Shown: positions 26,586 through 37,789, counted from the first letter of the stretch. The stretch is 64,000 nucleotides of DNA from an uncultured Bacteroidales bacterium (GCA_902798685.1 CADBXO010000005.1:21064-85063), one strand, 5' to 3'. Program-made: numbers and translations. Notes: a model not told the origin generated them from the letters alone.

Positions 26586-27665
26586 TCATTTCTTTGAATA
26601 GTTCTTCATGTTTTCAACAAACAGACCGAACAGGTTGCCTGTATCGGTAGGTCCGCTCGATGCCTCAGGATGGAACTGGGTTGAGAAGAAAGGCTTTGTC
26701 TTATGCTTGATACCCTCATTGGTACCGTCGTTCAGGTTCTCGAACATACGCTCCCAGTCTGAAGGAAGTGTATTGTCATCGATGGCAAAGCCGTGGTTCT
26801 GTGATGTCACAAAGCACTTGTGAGTGCCCGGAATGCGTACGGTCTGGTTGTGACCGCGATGACCGTATTTGAGCTTGTATGTCTTGGCGCCTGCGGCAAG
26901 AGCCAGAAGCTGGTTGCCAAGGCAGATACCCATGATGGGACGGTCCTGCTGGAGAGCCTTGCGGATATGCTCAACGGTTACACCGCACATTGCAGGGTCA
27001 CCGGGGCCGTTAGAGATGAACAGACCGTCATAATCCTCGTTTGAGAAGTCATTATCCCAAGGTACGCGCTTGATCTGAACGTCATAGTCAAGCAGGCAGC
27101 GCAGGATGTTGTTCTTCATTCCGCAGTCTACCATGAGCACCTTGTACTTGCCGTTTCCGTAGTGCTTGATCTCGGGGCATGAAACCTGAGCTACCAGGTT
27201 GTCCTTGTTGGGATCATAGAACGGAATATCCTCATCACCGAATACTATCTTGCCCAGCATGGCGCCTTTCTCACGCAGACGCTTGGTAAGAGCTCTTGTG
27301 TCAATGCCGTAGATTCCGGGAACCTCCCACTTCTTAAGCCATTCACCAAGACTCTTGGCCGAGTCCCAATGGCTGTATTCAGCCGAATACTGAGAAATGA
27401 CAAGAGCCGAACACTGAATTCTGTCCGACTCATAGAACTTGGAAATGCCATTGACTACCTCGTCACCGGGAACTCCGTAATTGCCTATCAAAGGGAATGT
27501 AGGCACCAGGATCTGTCCCTTGTATGACGGGTCACTCAAACTCTCCGGATAACCGGTCATGGCTGTGTAGAAGACCAACTCGCCCGATACGGACTTCTCG
27601 TAGCCGAACGAGCGGCCACGGTACCGGGTACCGTCTTCAAGAATAAGAACTGCTTCTCTGTCCAT
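26586..27665 (-). CDS. carA: Carbamoyl-phosphate synthase small subunit
   Basis: 359 residues. N-terminal CarA domain (EAVLILEDGTRYRGRSFGYE) and a class I glutamine amidotransferase with nucleophile Cys in GICLGNQLLALA and the His-Glu pair in FHPEASSGPTDT. It hydrolyses glutamine and passes ammonia to CarB. It lies 9 bases after dapL and 4 before carB. Confidence 0.98.
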   Translation of the reverse strand: MDREAVLILEDGTRYRGRSFGYEKSVSGELVFYTAMTGYPESLSDPSYKGQILVPTFPLIGNYGVPGDEVVNGISKFYESDRIQCSALVISQYSAEYSHWDSAKSLGEWLKKWEVPGIYGIDTRALTKRLREKGAMLGKIVFGDEDIPFYDPNKDNLVAQVSCPEIKHYGNGKYKVLMVDCGMKNNILRCLLDYDVQIKRVPWDNDFSNEDYDGLFISNGPGDPAMCGVTVEHIRKALQQDRPIMGICLGNQLLALAAGAKTYKLKYGHRGHNQTVRIPGTHKCFVTSQNHGFAIDDNTLPSDWERMFENLNDGTNEGIKHKTKPFFSTQFHPEASSGPTDTGNLFGLFVENMKNYSKK

Positions 27666-27674
27666 CTATCTTTA

Positions 27675-28871
27675 TTACAATATCTTCTTTATTCTCTCCA
27701 TGGCCTCGATGGTACGCTGTCGGTCAGCAAACGATGTTATGCGGAACCAACCTTCGCCGGCAGGACCGAATCCCGATCCCGGGGTAACCACTACCCCCGC
27801 CTCTCCAAGCAGCCTGTCAAAGAACTCCCACGAACTGATGCCGCCCGGAGTCTGAGCCCAGATATAGGGAGCGTTCTCACCGCCCAGGGCTTTCAGGCCT
27901 GCCTCATTGAGGCTTTGACGAATTATGCGTGCCGTTTCAAGGTAATAATCTATTGTGGAGCGTATCTGTTTCTGACCCTCGGGTGTGTAGACAGCCAGCG
28001 CTCCGCACTGTGATATGTAAGATGCGCCGTTGAACTTGCAGCTCTGCCTGCGCTCCCACATTCCGTTCAGTGCAATCTTTCCGCCGTTACCGTCACTTAC
28101 CTCAAGCTCGCGTGGCACTACCGTATAACCGCAACGTACACCAGTGAATCCCGCTGTCTTTGAAAAACTTCGGAACTCAATTGCGCACTTCTTGGCTCCC
28201 TCAATCTCGTAGATTGAATGGGGAATTAGGGGATCACGGATGAATGCTTCATAAGCGGAGTCGTACATAATCAGAGAACCGTTCTCCAAGGCATAATCGA
28301 CCCACTTTTTGAGCTTGTCTCGGGTAATAACTGCACCCGTCGGATTATTCGGGTAGCAAAGATACACAATATCCAGCTTTTCTGTAGGGATATCGCCCGT
28401 AAATCCGTTCTCTTCATTGCAAATAATGTACTTGATGTTGAAACCGCGCATCAGGTTGGTATCGACATATACCGGATATACAGGATCGGTAATGCCAACC
28501 AGGTTATCTGAAGAGAGAATATCACCTATGTTACCGGTGTCGCTCTTGGCTCCGTCATTGATGAAAATGTCCTCGGCAGTGAGCTCTACGCCAAGGGGTG
28601 CATAATCACCTTTAACTATAGCTTCCCTGAGCCACTGATAACCGCGCTCAGGGCCGTAACCGTGGAATGTGGACTTATCGGCACACTCGTCGACAGCCTT
28701 GTGCATGGCATCAATCACAGCGGGTGCAAGCGGACGGGTTACGTCGCCTATACCCATGCGGATGATGTCAGCCTCGGGGTGTTTCTCACTGAAAGCCGCA
28801 ACTCTCTTGGCAATGTCAAGAAAGAGGTACCTCTGCGGCAGTTTTGCAAAGTTCAGATTAGCTTTTACCAT
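27675..28871 (-). CDS. dapL: LL-diaminopimelate aminotransferase
   Basis: 398 residues, fold type I PLP aminotransferase. DapL-type features: [30 protein letters not shown], and the PLP lysine in [17 protein letters not shown]. It converts tetrahydrodipicolinate and glutamate directly into LL-diaminopimelate, the short lysine/peptidoglycan route used by Bacteroidota. Start codon overlaps the dapF stop by one base (TAATG). It consumes glutamate, which fits the surrounding genes. Confidence 0.96.
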   Translation of the reverse strand: MVKANLNFAKLPQRYLFLDIAKRVAAFSEKHPEADIIRMGIGDVTRPLAPAVIDAMHKAVDECADKSTFHGYGPERGYQWLREAIVKGDYAPLGVELTAEDIFINDGAKSDTGNIGDILSSDNLVGITDPVYPVYVDTNLMRGFNIKYIICNEENGFTGDIPTEKLDIVYLCYPNNPTGAVITRDKLKKWVDYALENGSLIMYDSAYEAFIRDPLIPHSIYEIEGAKKCAIEFRSFSKTAGFTGVRCGYTVVPRELEVSDGNGGKIALNGMWERRQSCKFNGASYISQCGALAVYTPEGQKQIRSTIDYYLETARIIRQSLNEAGLKALGGENAPYIWAQTPGGISSWEFFDRLLGEAGVVVTPGSGFGPAGEGWFRITSFADRQRTIEAMERIKKIL

Positions 28872-29707
28872 TATTCTGTAACAGTTCCGTCAAATACAAA
28901 TTCGGCAGCACCGGTCATAAGGACCTCCTTAGTCTGGGGATCCCATTTGACATTCAGTGTACCGCCGTCCATTATCACATCACAACCGTCGGCATCAGTA
29001 TATCCCTGCATGGCCGATGCAACCGCCGTAGCGCATGCACCTGTACCGCAGGCAAACGTAATGCCGCTGCCGCGCTCCCAGACACGCATACGGATGTGCT
29101 TGCGGTCAATCACCTGGGCGAACTCGATGTTGGCACGGTCCGGGAACATCTTATGATGCTCCATCAGAGGACCCACCTCCGATACTCTTGACTTCTCGGC
29201 ATCCTTCACGAACATAACCAGATGCGGATTGCCCATATCGATGGCTGAGCAAACGGTAGGACCTTCACCCACATTGAGTGTCTCGCCTACCAGCGTGCCT
29301 GAACCGTGATTCACCTTAAGCGGCAGACCCTGGCCCATGTTTACGGTAACCATATCCACAGTACCGTCAGAGTCCAGATGCAGCTTGAGCACCTTTATTC
29401 CTGAAAGGGTCTCAAGCCTGATCTCGGTCTTATCGGTCAAACCCTTGTCATGAAGGAATTTACCGACACAACGCGCACCGTTTCCGCACATGCGTGCCTC
29501 AGAGCCGTCAGCATTGAAAATGCGCATGCTGAAATCGGCAATGGCTGACTTACCTATCATGATAAGTCCGTCTGAGCCGATGCCCTTACGGCGGTCACTC
29601 CAGCGTATGGAGAACTGCTCGGGATTGCTTATGGGGCACTCCATGACATTGACATAGATGTAGTCATTGCCAAGGCCCTGCATCTTTGTGAAACGGATCA
29701 CGCTCAT
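28871..29707 (-). CDS. dapF: Diaminopimelate epimerase
   Basis: 278 residues from ATG at 29707 ([20 protein letters not shown]). The two catalytic cysteines are in [12 protein letters not shown] and [13 protein letters not shown]. It interconverts LL- and meso-diaminopimelate, the step after DapL. The start lies 1 base past the gltD stop. Confidence 0.97.
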   Translation of the reverse strand: MSVIRFTKMQGLGNDYIYVNVMECPISNPEQFSIRWSDRRKGIGSDGLIMIGKSAIADFSMRIFNADGSEARMCGNGARCVGKFLHDKGLTDKTEIRLETLSGIKVLKLHLDSDGTVDMVTVNMGQGLPLKVNHGSGTLVGETLNVGEGPTVCSAIDMGNPHLVMFVKDAEKSRVSEVGPLMEHHKMFPDRANIEFAQVIDRKHIRMRVWERGSGITFACGTGACATAVASAMQGYTDADGCDVIMDGGTLNVKWDPQTKEVLMTGAAEFVFDGTVTE

Positions 29708-29708
29708 A

Positions 29709-31055
29709 TTACTTGTTTTTAAGGTATGCGTCAACCTGTGCGGCAGTCTCACGTCCGCTTGCCAGAGCCCTTACAACAAGGCTGGCACCGTTCTTGGCAT
29801 CACCTGCCAGGAACACGTTCTCAGCGTACTGAGGATGCTCGGGCTTGAGGAATCCCATAGCCAGCAGCACCATGTCGCACTCAATGATCTCCTTGTTTCC
29901 GGTCAGTTTCATCTGAGGACGGCCGCCGTTAGGATCCGGTACCCACTCCACAGTCTCAACCTCAACGCCCTTAAGGTTACCCTTGCCGTCATCCAGGAAC
30001 TTGTTTGATGTCAGGCACCAGCGACGCTCGCAACCCTCCTCATGGCTGGTTGTGGTCTTGAGGATGTTAGGCCACTGCGGCCAGGGTGTTGCGGGGTTGT
30101 AGCCGATTGGCGGCTTGGGCATGATCTCAATCTGGGTAACGCTTACGGCACCCTGACGATGGCATGTTCCGATGCAGTCACTGCCGGTATCACCGCCACC
30201 GATAACAAGTACCTTCTTGCCCTTGGCCGATACAGTCTCCTCGGGGGTGAACTGGAATCCGGCCAGACGCAGGTTCTGCTGGGTAAGCATCTGCAGTGCA
30301 AAGTATACGCCCTTGAGTTCACGTCCCGGAATCTTAAGGTCACGGGCGGTGGGTGTACCGTTTGATATGATGTATGCGTCAAAGCCCTCAGGAAGCTTGT
30401 TCAGGTCAACGGGGGTGTTGAACTTGAACTTGATTCCCTCCTGCTCCATGATCTCCATACGGCGGTCAATCACATACTTGTCAAGCTTGAAGTTAGGAAT
30501 ACCGTAACGGACCAGACCACCTGCTGAAGGCATCTTGTCGAACAGAGTCACCTCATAACCCAGGCAGTTCAGACGGACAGAAGCAGAGAGTCCGGCAGGA
30601 CCTGCACCTATGATGGCAACCTTCTTTCCGTTGCGTGCGTATGTCTTTGGCTTGATATAACCCTCACGGTATGCATGTTCAATTATTGAGCACTCGTTCT
30701 CACGGATGGTTACGGGAGCATCGATGCAAAGGTTCAGCGCGCAGCTCTTCTCGCAGAGTGCCGGGCAGATACGGCCCGTGAACTCCGGAAAATCATTGGT
30801 GGCTGAGAGCAGCTTGTATGCCAGTTCCCACTTGCCTTTGTAAACGGCATCCTGCCATTCGGGCTGCTTGTTGCCCAGCGGGCATGCCCAGTGACAGAAG
30901 GGTACGCCGCAATCCATGCAGCGTGATGCCTGCAACTGACGGCTGCTGTCGTTCAGCGTCTGCTCAACCTCACTGAAGTCGGCTATTCTCTCATATACTG
31001 GTCTATGACCGGCGTCCTGTCTGGGTACGGTCAGGAAAGCTCTTGGATTTCCCAT
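29709..31055 (-). CDS. gltD: Glutamate synthase small subunit
   Basis: 448 residues. N-terminal iron-sulfur region with Cys-rich CMDCGVPFCHWACPLGN and CPALCEKSC, then FAD-binding AIIGAGPAGLSASVRL and NADPH-binding VIGGGDTGSDCIGT. It feeds electrons from NADPH to GltB for glutamate formation from glutamine and 2-oxoglutarate. It follows gltB after 19 bases. Confidence 0.97.
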   Translation of the reverse strand: MGNPRAFLTVPRQDAGHRPVYERIADFSEVEQTLNDSSRQLQASRCMDCGVPFCHWACPLGNKQPEWQDAVYKGKWELAYKLLSATNDFPEFTGRICPALCEKSCALNLCIDAPVTIRENECSIIEHAYREGYIKPKTYARNGKKVAIIGAGPAGLSASVRLNCLGYEVTLFDKMPSAGGLVRYGIPNFKLDKYVIDRRMEIMEQEGIKFKFNTPVDLNKLPEGFDAYIISNGTPTARDLKIPGRELKGVYFALQMLTQQNLRLAGFQFTPEETVSAKGKKVLVIGGGDTGSDCIGTCHRQGAVSVTQIEIMPKPPIGYNPATPWPQWPNILKTTTSHEEGCERRWCLTSNKFLDDGKGNLKGVEVETVEWVPDPNGGRPQMKLTGNKEIIECDMVLLAMGFLKPEHPQYAENVFLAGDAKNGASLVVRALASGRETAAQVDAYLKNK

Positions 31056-31074
31056 AGTAGTGTCTCTTTAGAAT

Positions 31075-34000
31075 TTAGTAATCACGCTGAACATTATCAA
31101 TCTTCTGCTGCAGCGCCTTCATACGCTCCTCCTGCAGGATACGGCGGTACTCGATAGGAGTAACCTGTATGAACTCACCTACATACTGAGCCCAGTTGTC
31201 AAGCATCTTCTTGGCCAATGCTGAGCCGGTATATTTGTAGTGCTTCTCAATCAGTCCGCGCAACTCGTCACGACCGGCCTTGTCCTCAATCAGGTCAAGC
31301 TCGATCATATCCATGTTGCAGTAGTAGTCAAAGTCATGGTTCTTGTCCCAGACGTAAGCCAGACCGCCTGACATACCTGCGGCGAAGTTACGTCCTGTAG
31401 TACCCAGAACAACCACGCGACCGCCGGTCATATACTCGCAGCAGTGGTCACCTGCGCCCTCAACTACGGCTGTGGCGCCGGAGTTGCGTACAGCGAAACG
31501 CTCACCTGCACGACCGTTGATGAATATCTCACCGCTGGTGGCACCGTAAAGGATTGTGTTACCGGCTATGATGTTCTCAGATGCGTCAAACTTGCTCTCG
31601 ACGGGCGGGCATATAGCGATGCGGCCACCTGAAAGGCCCTTTCCTACATAGTCATTAGCCTCACCTTCAAGTTTGAAGTTAACACCCTTCATAAGGAATG
31701 CGCCGAAGCTCTGTCCAGCCGATCCCTTGAACTTGACGTTGATGGTGTTATCGGCCAGACCGTCATGTCCGTACTTGCTTGCTATCGCACCTGACAGCAT
31801 TGCACCTGCGGCACGGTCAGTGTTGATTATATCGTATGAAAGGTCAACCTTCTTGCCGTTCTCAATGGCATCGGTCGATGCCTTGATGATCTTCTGGTCA
31901 AGAATCTGACTCAGGTCATGCTTCTGATCCTCCTTCTTATAGAGGTCACCGTCTATCTTGGCCAACAGGCGGCTGAAGTCAAGACCGCGGGTCTTATCGT
32001 TGAACTTGGCGGTATCAATCTCGATAAGGTCTGTACGACCTATGATATCCTCAAACTTGCGGAATCCCATATCGGCCAGCAGTTCCCTTACACCCTCTGC
32101 CATATACATGTAGTAGTTGATAAGGTACTGGCTGTGACCGCGGAACTTGGCGCGCAGAGCGGGATCCTGTGTTGCAACACCTACAGGGCAGGCGTTTGTA
32201 TGACACTTACGCATCAGCAAGCATCCCAGAACGATAAGCTGAGCAGTTCCGAATCCGAACTCGCCTGCACCCAGCAGAGCCATTGAAATGACATCACGCG
32301 GGGTCTTGAGCTGTCCGTCAACCTGAACCTCGATCTCCTTACGCAGACCGTTCAGAACCAGAGTCTGCTGAGTCTCGGAAAGGCCGATTTCAGGTGAGAT
32401 ACCTGCATAACGGATTGATGATGCGGGTGATGCACCTGTACCGCCCTCAGAGCCTGAGATAACCACCAGGTCAGCCTTTGCCTTGGCAACACCGGCTGCG
32501 ATGGTACCTACTCCGCTCTCGGCAACCAGCTTGACGCTGATCTTGGCCTTGGGGTTCACGTTACGCAGATCATAGATCAACTGTGCCAGATCCTCGATTG
32601 AGTAGATGTCGTGATGAGGAGGAGGCGAAATCAGAGAAATTCCGGGAATTGAGTTACGTGTACGGGCAATGATCTCGTTCACCTTGAATCCGGGCAGCTG
32701 ACCACCCTCACCCGGCTTAGCACCCTGGGCAATCTTGATCTGGATCTCCATTGCGTTGACCAGATACTCGGCAGTTACACCGAATCGGCCCGATGCCACC
32801 TGCTTGATACGGCTGCTCAGTGATACGCCGTCCACATCATTGTGGAAACGGTCGCTGTCCTCACCACCCTCACCGGTATTGCTGCGTGAGTCAAGAGTGT
32901 TAAGGGCAATTGCGATAGCCTCGTGAGCCTCCTTGCTGATGGCACCGAATGACATTGCTGCACCGATAAAGCGCTTGACGATGTTCTCGGCAGGCTCTAC
33001 CTCATCAATAGAGATGGGGTTGCTCTTGAACTTGAAGTAGTTACGCAGGAACAGCGGCTCCTGACGGTCGTCAACGATAGAGCAGAATTCCTTGAATTTC
33101 TTGTAGCTTCCCAGACGGGTTGCAAGTTGCAATGTTGAAATGGCCTCAGGTGTCCATGCATGACGTATACCGTCCTTGCGGAATGCATATTGGCCTATGA
33201 ACGGAAGCACATCATCGGTCTCGGTCTTGCCGAATCCCTGCTCCTGCATACGCTGGGCGTCCTTGCAGATACCCTCCAGAGTTACACCGCCTACGGTTGA
33301 TGATGCTGTTCCGAAATACTTGGCCAGAAGCTCCTGGCTCAAGCCGATAGATTCAAATATCTTGGCACCGCGGTATGAACGTATGGTGCTGATACCCATC
33401 TTACTGAGTATCTTCTTAAGGCCCTTGTCGACGGCCTTGATGTAGTTGTTCTGAGCGGTCTCGTAGTCAAGTTGAATCTCTCCCTTCTTAACAAGATCGT
33501 CAATCACTGCAAATGCCATATAGGGGTTGACGGCACTTGCACCATAGCCCATAAGCAGAGCCACATGCATCACCTCGCGGATCTCACCGCTCTCAACGAT
33601 AAGAGCAGTCTGGACACGCTTCTGGATTGATACAAGATAGTGGTGAATTGCGCTGACGGCAAGAAGTGAAGGAATTGCGGCGTGTGTTTCGTCAATGCCG
33701 CGGTCGCTCAGGATAATGTAGTTGATACCTGCATCAACTGACTTTTCGGCCTCATGGCAAAGATTTTCTATGGCTTCGGCCATACCCTTGGCACCTTTTG
33801 ATTTCTCAAACAGGATGGGCAGGACCTCTGTATTGAATCCCTTGTAACGGATGTTGCAAAGGGTATCGAGTTCAGTGTTGGTAAGAACCGGCTGCGGCAG
33901 ACGTACCATCTTGCAGTGGCCCTCGCTGGGTGTAAGGATGTTCATGCCTACGGCGCCGATGTACTCGGTCAGTGACATTACAAGCTCCTCACGGATGGGG

Positions 34001-35538
34001 TCGATAGGCGGGTTGGTAACCTGCGCAAACTGCTGTCGGAAGTAGTTAAACAGCAACTGAGGACGGTCAGAAAGGACAGCCAGCTGGGTATCGTTACCCA
34101 TTGATGAAAGCGGCTCCTGTGCAGTCTGACACATAGGAACTATTATACGGTCGATATCCTCACGGGTGTAGTCAAAGGCACGCAGACGACGGCTGAACTC
34201 AGGCACATCATTCGCAGCCTTACGGCCGCTCTTAAGCTTACCCAGCTCTACACGTCCGGCACTGAGCCATCCGGCATAGTCAAGTTCGCTTGCAAGAGCA
34301 TCCTTAACCTCGTTGTTACGGTAAATCTGACCGTTGTCAGTATCAATAAGGAGAATCTTACCGGGCTGCAGTTTACCCTTCTCCACTACCTTTGATGCAT
34401 CAACCTGGATGCAACCAACCTCGGATGCCATAATCAGCATGCCGTCATCGGTAATAAGGTAACGTGCAGGACGCAGACCGTTACGGTCCAGCATACCTCC
34501 GGCGTAACGGCCATCAGTAAAGAGCATTGCGGCAGGACCGTCCCACGGCTCCATAAGGATTGAATGGTACTCGTAGAATGCCTTCAGCTTGTCGCTTATG
34601 GGGTTCTTCTCATTGAATGACTCAGGAATCATCATGGCCATTGCATGAGGCAGAGACATGCCTGAACGCACAAAGAACTCCAGTGCATTATCGAACGATG
34701 CACTGTCGCTCATATCGGGCTGAACGATAGGATGAATATCGCTCACATCGCCCAGAGCCGGTGATGAAAGCACGCTCTCGCGGGCCTCCATCCAACCGCG
34801 GTTTCCGCGAATGGTGTTAATCTCACCGTTGTGAGCCAGCATTCGGAACGGCTGTGCAAGCGGCCATGTGGGGAATGTGTTGGTACTGAAACGGGAATGA
34901 ACCATAGCAAGTCCGCTCGTAAAGAACGGACTGCTAAGATCCGGATAGTACTCACGCAACTGGGTTGATGTGAGCATTCCCTTATAGACCATTATGCGGC
35001 ATGAAAGTGATACGATATAGAAATTACGGTCATCTATACGCTTCTCAGTGTGCTTGCGCACCTTATAAAGAAGAGTCTCCAGACCATCGGCCTCGGATGC
35101 ACCGGTAATGAATATCTGAACTGTGCGCGGCTCGGTAGCACGTGCGGCTTCGCCCAGGATATTGCTGTTAACGGGTACTTCACGAACGTTGGTAAGTACA
35201 AGTCCCATCTTGGACGCCTCCTCACGGATAATGTCCAGATACTTGTCACCAAGGGCCTTGTCCTTGGGCAGGAATACGAGTCCTGTTCCGTAACTAAGGC
35301 GCTCAGGCACCGGGATACCCTGCAAGAGAATAAACTCGTGCGGTATCTGGAGTGTGATTCCGGCTCCGTCGCCCGACTTGTTGTCGGCAGCCTCGGCACC
35401 ACGGTGCTTCATGTTCTCAAGCAGTGTAAGAGCGCTGTCAACAAGCTGGTGTGTCTTTCCCCCCTTAAGGTTGACCATCATACCTATACCACAGGCATCA
35501 TGCTCATTCTGAGGGTCGTATAAACCGTATTTTTTCAT
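31075..35538 (-). CDS. gltB: Glutamate synthase large subunit
   Basis: 1487 residues, full-length GOGAT alpha. A 15-residue propeptide precedes the N-terminal nucleophile in HDACGIGMMVN; the class II amidotransferase domain runs to about residue 430; the central and FMN-binding domains contain SGSEGGTGASPASSIRYAG; the 3Fe-4S cysteines are in CLLMRKCHTNACPVGVAT; the C-terminal beta-helix (GXG repeats) is present. It is 64 bases downstream of glnN, so GS and GOGAT can be made from one transcript. Confidence 0.98.
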   Translation of the reverse strand: MKKYGLYDPQNEHDACGIGMMVNLKGGKTHQLVDSALTLLENMKHRGAEAADNKSGDGAGITLQIPHEFILLQGIPVPERLSYGTGLVFLPKDKALGDKYLDIIREEASKMGLVLTNVREVPVNSNILGEAARATEPRTVQIFITGASEADGLETLLYKVRKHTEKRIDDRNFYIVSLSCRIMVYKGMLTSTQLREYYPDLSSPFFTSGLAMVHSRFSTNTFPTWPLAQPFRMLAHNGEINTIRGNRGWMEARESVLSSPALGDVSDIHPIVQPDMSDSASFDNALEFFVRSGMSLPHAMAMMIPESFNEKNPISDKLKAFYEYHSILMEPWDGPAAMLFTDGRYAGGMLDRNGLRPARYLITDDGMLIMASEVGCIQVDASKVVEKGKLQPGKILLIDTDNGQIYRNNEVKDALASELDYAGWLSAGRVELGKLKSGRKAANDVPEFSRRLRAFDYTREDIDRIIVPMCQTAQEPLSSMGNDTQLAVLSDRPQLLFNYFRQQFAQVTNPPIDPIREELVMSLTEYIGAVGMNILTPSEGHCKMVRLPQPVLTNTELDTLCNIRYKGFNTEVLPILFEKSKGAKGMAEAIENLCHEAEKSVDAGINYIILSDRGIDETHAAIPSLLAVSAIHHYLVSIQKRVQTALIVESGEIREVMHVALLMGYGASAVNPYMAFAVIDDLVKKGEIQLDYETAQNNYIKAVDKGLKKILSKMGISTIRSYRGAKIFESIGLSQELLAKYFGTASSTVGGVTLEGICKDAQRMQEQGFGKTETDDVLPFIGQYAFRKDGIRHAWTPEAISTLQLATRLGSYKKFKEFCSIVDDRQEPLFLRNYFKFKSNPISIDEVEPAENIVKRFIGAAMSFGAISKEAHEAIAIALNTLDSRSNTGEGGEDSDRFHNDVDGVSLSSRIKQVASGRFGVTAEYLVNAMEIQIKIAQGAKPGEGGQLPGFKVNEIIARTRNSIPGISLISPPPHHDIYSIEDLAQLIYDLRNVNPKAKISVKLVAESGVGTIAAGVAKAKADLVVISGSEGGTGASPASSIRYAGISPEIGLSETQQTLVLNGLRKEIEVQVDGQLKTPRDVISMALLGAGEFGFGTAQLIVLGCLLMRKCHTNACPVGVATQDPALRAKFRGHSQYLINYYMYMAEGVRELLADMGFRKFEDIIGRTDLIEIDTAKFNDKTRGLDFSRLLAKIDGDLYKKEDQKHDLSQILDQKIIKASTDAIENGKKVDLSYDIINTDRAAGAMLSGAIASKYGHDGLADNTINVKFKGSAGQSFGAFLMKGVNFKLEGEANDYVGKGLSGGRIAICPPVESKFDASENIIAGNTILYGATSGEIFINGRAGERFAVRNSGATAVVEGAGDHCCEYMTGGRVVVLGTTGRNFAAGMSGGLAYVWDKNHDFDYYCNMDMIELDLIEDKAGRDELRGLIEKHYKYTGSALAKKMLDNWAQYVGEFIQVTPIEYRRILQEERMKALQQKIDNVQRDY

Positions 35539-35589
35539 ATAATATTAAAACTTTCAATACCTTTTATTCAATTTCCAACTATCGTTTGA

Positions 35590-35623
35590 GAATTGTTGCT
35601 CATCAGTTGATGAACAACAATTC
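35590..35623 (-). other. Hairpin overlapping the glnN stop codon
   Basis: Arms GAATTGTTG (35590-35598) and CAACAATTC (35615-35623) with an inner CATCA/TGATG pair form a long stem that contains the glnN stop codon (35603-35605). No T-tract follows on the minus strand. It could slow termination, limit read-through into gltB or protect mRNA. Confidence 0.5.
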
Positions 35624-37789
35624 ACGATACTTCGGCAGCGGCCACATATCATTGTCAACCACCTCCTCAAGCTTATCGATGGTCTTACGCAGCGGGAACA
35701 GAGACTCGGCAATATCGTGGTAAGCAAGAGCCTTCTCATATTCGCCCTCAATTACGTTAGCCTTCTTGCGGGCCTCGACCATATCATCAACCTGAGTCTT
35801 GAGTTTGTTAACCAAATCAGAGATCTTGGTAACGAATCCCATGCTTACAGCAGCCATATCCTTGTAGTTGTCACCGTAAACATCCTTCATAAGGTCGATG
35901 TTCTTGAGCAGCTTGGTCTGATACTCAAGTGCGGCAGGAATGATGTGGTTGATAGCCATACGACCTGTTACGCGGGCCTCGATCTGTACCTTCTTGGTAT
36001 ATATCTCCCACTTAACCTCGTTGCGGGCCTCAAGTTCCTTCTCGGTGTAAACACCCAGCTTGGTGAACAACTCGATAGCCTTGGGAGTGGTGAATGACTT
36101 GAACATCTCAGGAACGTTGGTCAGAGTATCCAGACCACGCTTCTTGGCCTCAGCCTTCCACTCATCGGTATAACCGTTACCGTCAAAGCATACAACATCA
36201 ATAATGCTCTTGATGATGGGCTTCAGGGTATCCATGATGGCTATGTTCAGAGCCTTACCGGCCTTAAGTTCCTTGTCAACATCGGCCTTGAAGGCAATCA
36301 GCTGCTCGGCTACGGCTGCGTTCAGAGTGGTCATTGCACCAGCGCAGTTTGCGCTTGAACCAACGGCACGGAACTCAAAACGGTTACCGGTGAATGCGAA
36401 CGGTGATGTACGGTTACGGTCGGTGTTATCAACGAATATCTCAGGAATCTCAACCAGACCTACTGACTTACCCTTCTTGCCGGCAATCTCGATAGGAGTA
36501 TCGGACGGAACCTCAAGCAGTTTCTTGAGCACGGCAGTCATTGTACGACCAAGGAAGGCCGATACGATGGCGGGAGGTGCCTCGTTGGCGCCCAGACGGT
36601 GAGCGTTGGTAGCGGTTGCGATAGAAGCCTTCAGGATATCGTTGTGCTTCTGTACGGCAGCCAGAACGTTTACAAAGAATGTAACGAACTGCAGGTTACC
36701 CATAGCATCCTTACCGGGAGCAAGCAGCAGTGTGCCGGTATCGGTACCCAGTGACCAGTTGTTGTGCTTACCTGAACCGTTGATACCATCGAACGGCTTC
36801 TCGTGGAACAGAACAACGAATCCGTGCTTGCGGGCGATGCTGTTCATCACGTTCATCATCTGCTGGTTCTGATCGTTTGAAAGGTTGGTCTCACCGTAGA
36901 TAGGAGCAAGCTCGAACTGGTTAGGAGCAACCTCGTTATGACGTGTCTTAAGAGGAATACCCAGCTTGTAACCGGCAATCTCGATGTCGCGCATGAAAGC
37001 GGCAACACGTGAAGGAATGGCACCGAAGTAGTGGTCATCCAGCTGCTGGTTCTTTGATGAGGCGTGACCCATCAGTGTGCGGCCTGTAAGCATCAGGTCA
37101 GGACGTGCTGCGTAGAGGTCCTCATCAACCAGGAAGTACTCCTGCTCCCAACCCAGGTATGAGTATACCTTCTTTACTTTGGGATCAAACAGACGGCAGA
37201 TAGGCAGAGCGGCGTCGTTTACAGCCTTCAGAGCCTTCTTAAGAGGAGTCTTGTAATCAAGAGCCTCACCGGTATATGAAATAAATACTGTAGGTATGCA
37301 GAGAGTGTCATCCTGTATGAACACAGGTGATGTAGGATCCCATGCTGTGTAACCGCGGGCCTCGAAAGTGGCACGGATACCGCCGCTGGGGAATGATGAT
37401 GCATCAGGCTCCTGCTGTGCAAGTGCTTTGCCGTCGAAAGTCTCGATCATACCGCCCTTGCCATCGTACTCCATGAATGAGTCGTGCTTCTCGGCAGTAC
37501 CGTCAGTAAGCGGCTGGAACCAGTGTGTAACATGTGTTACTCCGTGCTCCATAGCCCAGGTCTTCATACCTGCAGCAACTCCATCAGCAGTCTTGCGGTC
37601 CAGAGGCTCGCCATTGTCAATGCAGTTCACAATAGCTTTGAAGGTCTTGTCATCAAGATACTTGCGCATCTTGTCACGGTTGAACACCAACTCACCGAAG
37701 TATTCGGAAGTCTTCACGGCGGGTGTCTCGACTACAGCAGCCTTCTTCTTGAAAGCATCCTGTATCACATCAAATCTAAGTTCACTCAT
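35603..37789 (-). CDS. glnN: Type III glutamine synthetase
   Basis: 728 residues from ATG at 37789 (MSELRFDVIQDAFKKKAAVV); the longer frame upstream lies in the leader. GSIII is the long form found in Bacteroidota and cyanobacteria. Visible motifs: FQPLTDGTAEKHDSF, GYTAWDPTSPVFIQ, YLGWEQEYFLVD (metal site), KTRHNEVAPNQFELAPIYGE, and GINGSGKHNNWSLGTDTG (nucleotide/glutamate site). It fixes ammonia onto glutamate. It is followed by gltB-gltD and preceded by a 353-base leader that may control it by attenuation. Confidence 0.98.
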   Translation of the reverse strand: MSELRFDVIQDAFKKKAAVVETPAVKTSEYFGELVFNRDKMRKYLDDKTFKAIVNCIDNGEPLDRKTADGVAAGMKTWAMEHGVTHVTHWFQPLTDGTAEKHDSFMEYDGKGGMIETFDGKALAQQEPDASSFPSGGIRATFEARGYTAWDPTSPVFIQDDTLCIPTVFISYTGEALDYKTPLKKALKAVNDAALPICRLFDPKVKKVYSYLGWEQEYFLVDEDLYAARPDLMLTGRTLMGHASSKNQQLDDHYFGAIPSRVAAFMRDIEIAGYKLGIPLKTRHNEVAPNQFELAPIYGETNLSNDQNQQMMNVMNSIARKHGFVVLFHEKPFDGINGSGKHNNWSLGTDTGTLLLAPGKDAMGNLQFVTFFVNVLAAVQKHNDILKASIATATNAHRLGANEAPPAIVSAFLGRTMTAVLKKLLEVPSDTPIEIAGKKGKSVGLVEIPEIFVDNTDRNRTSPFAFTGNRFEFRAVGSSANCAGAMTTLNAAVAEQLIAFKADVDKELKAGKALNIAIMDTLKPIIKSIIDVVCFDGNGYTDEWKAEAKKRGLDTLTNVPEMFKSFTTPKAIELFTKLGVYTEKELEARNEVKWEIYTKKVQIEARVTGRMAINHIIPAALEYQTKLLKNIDLMKDVYGDNYKDMAAVSMGFVTKISDLVNKLKTQVDDMVEARKKANVIEGEYEKALAYHDIAESLFPLRKTIDKLEEVVDNDMWPLPKYRELLFIN

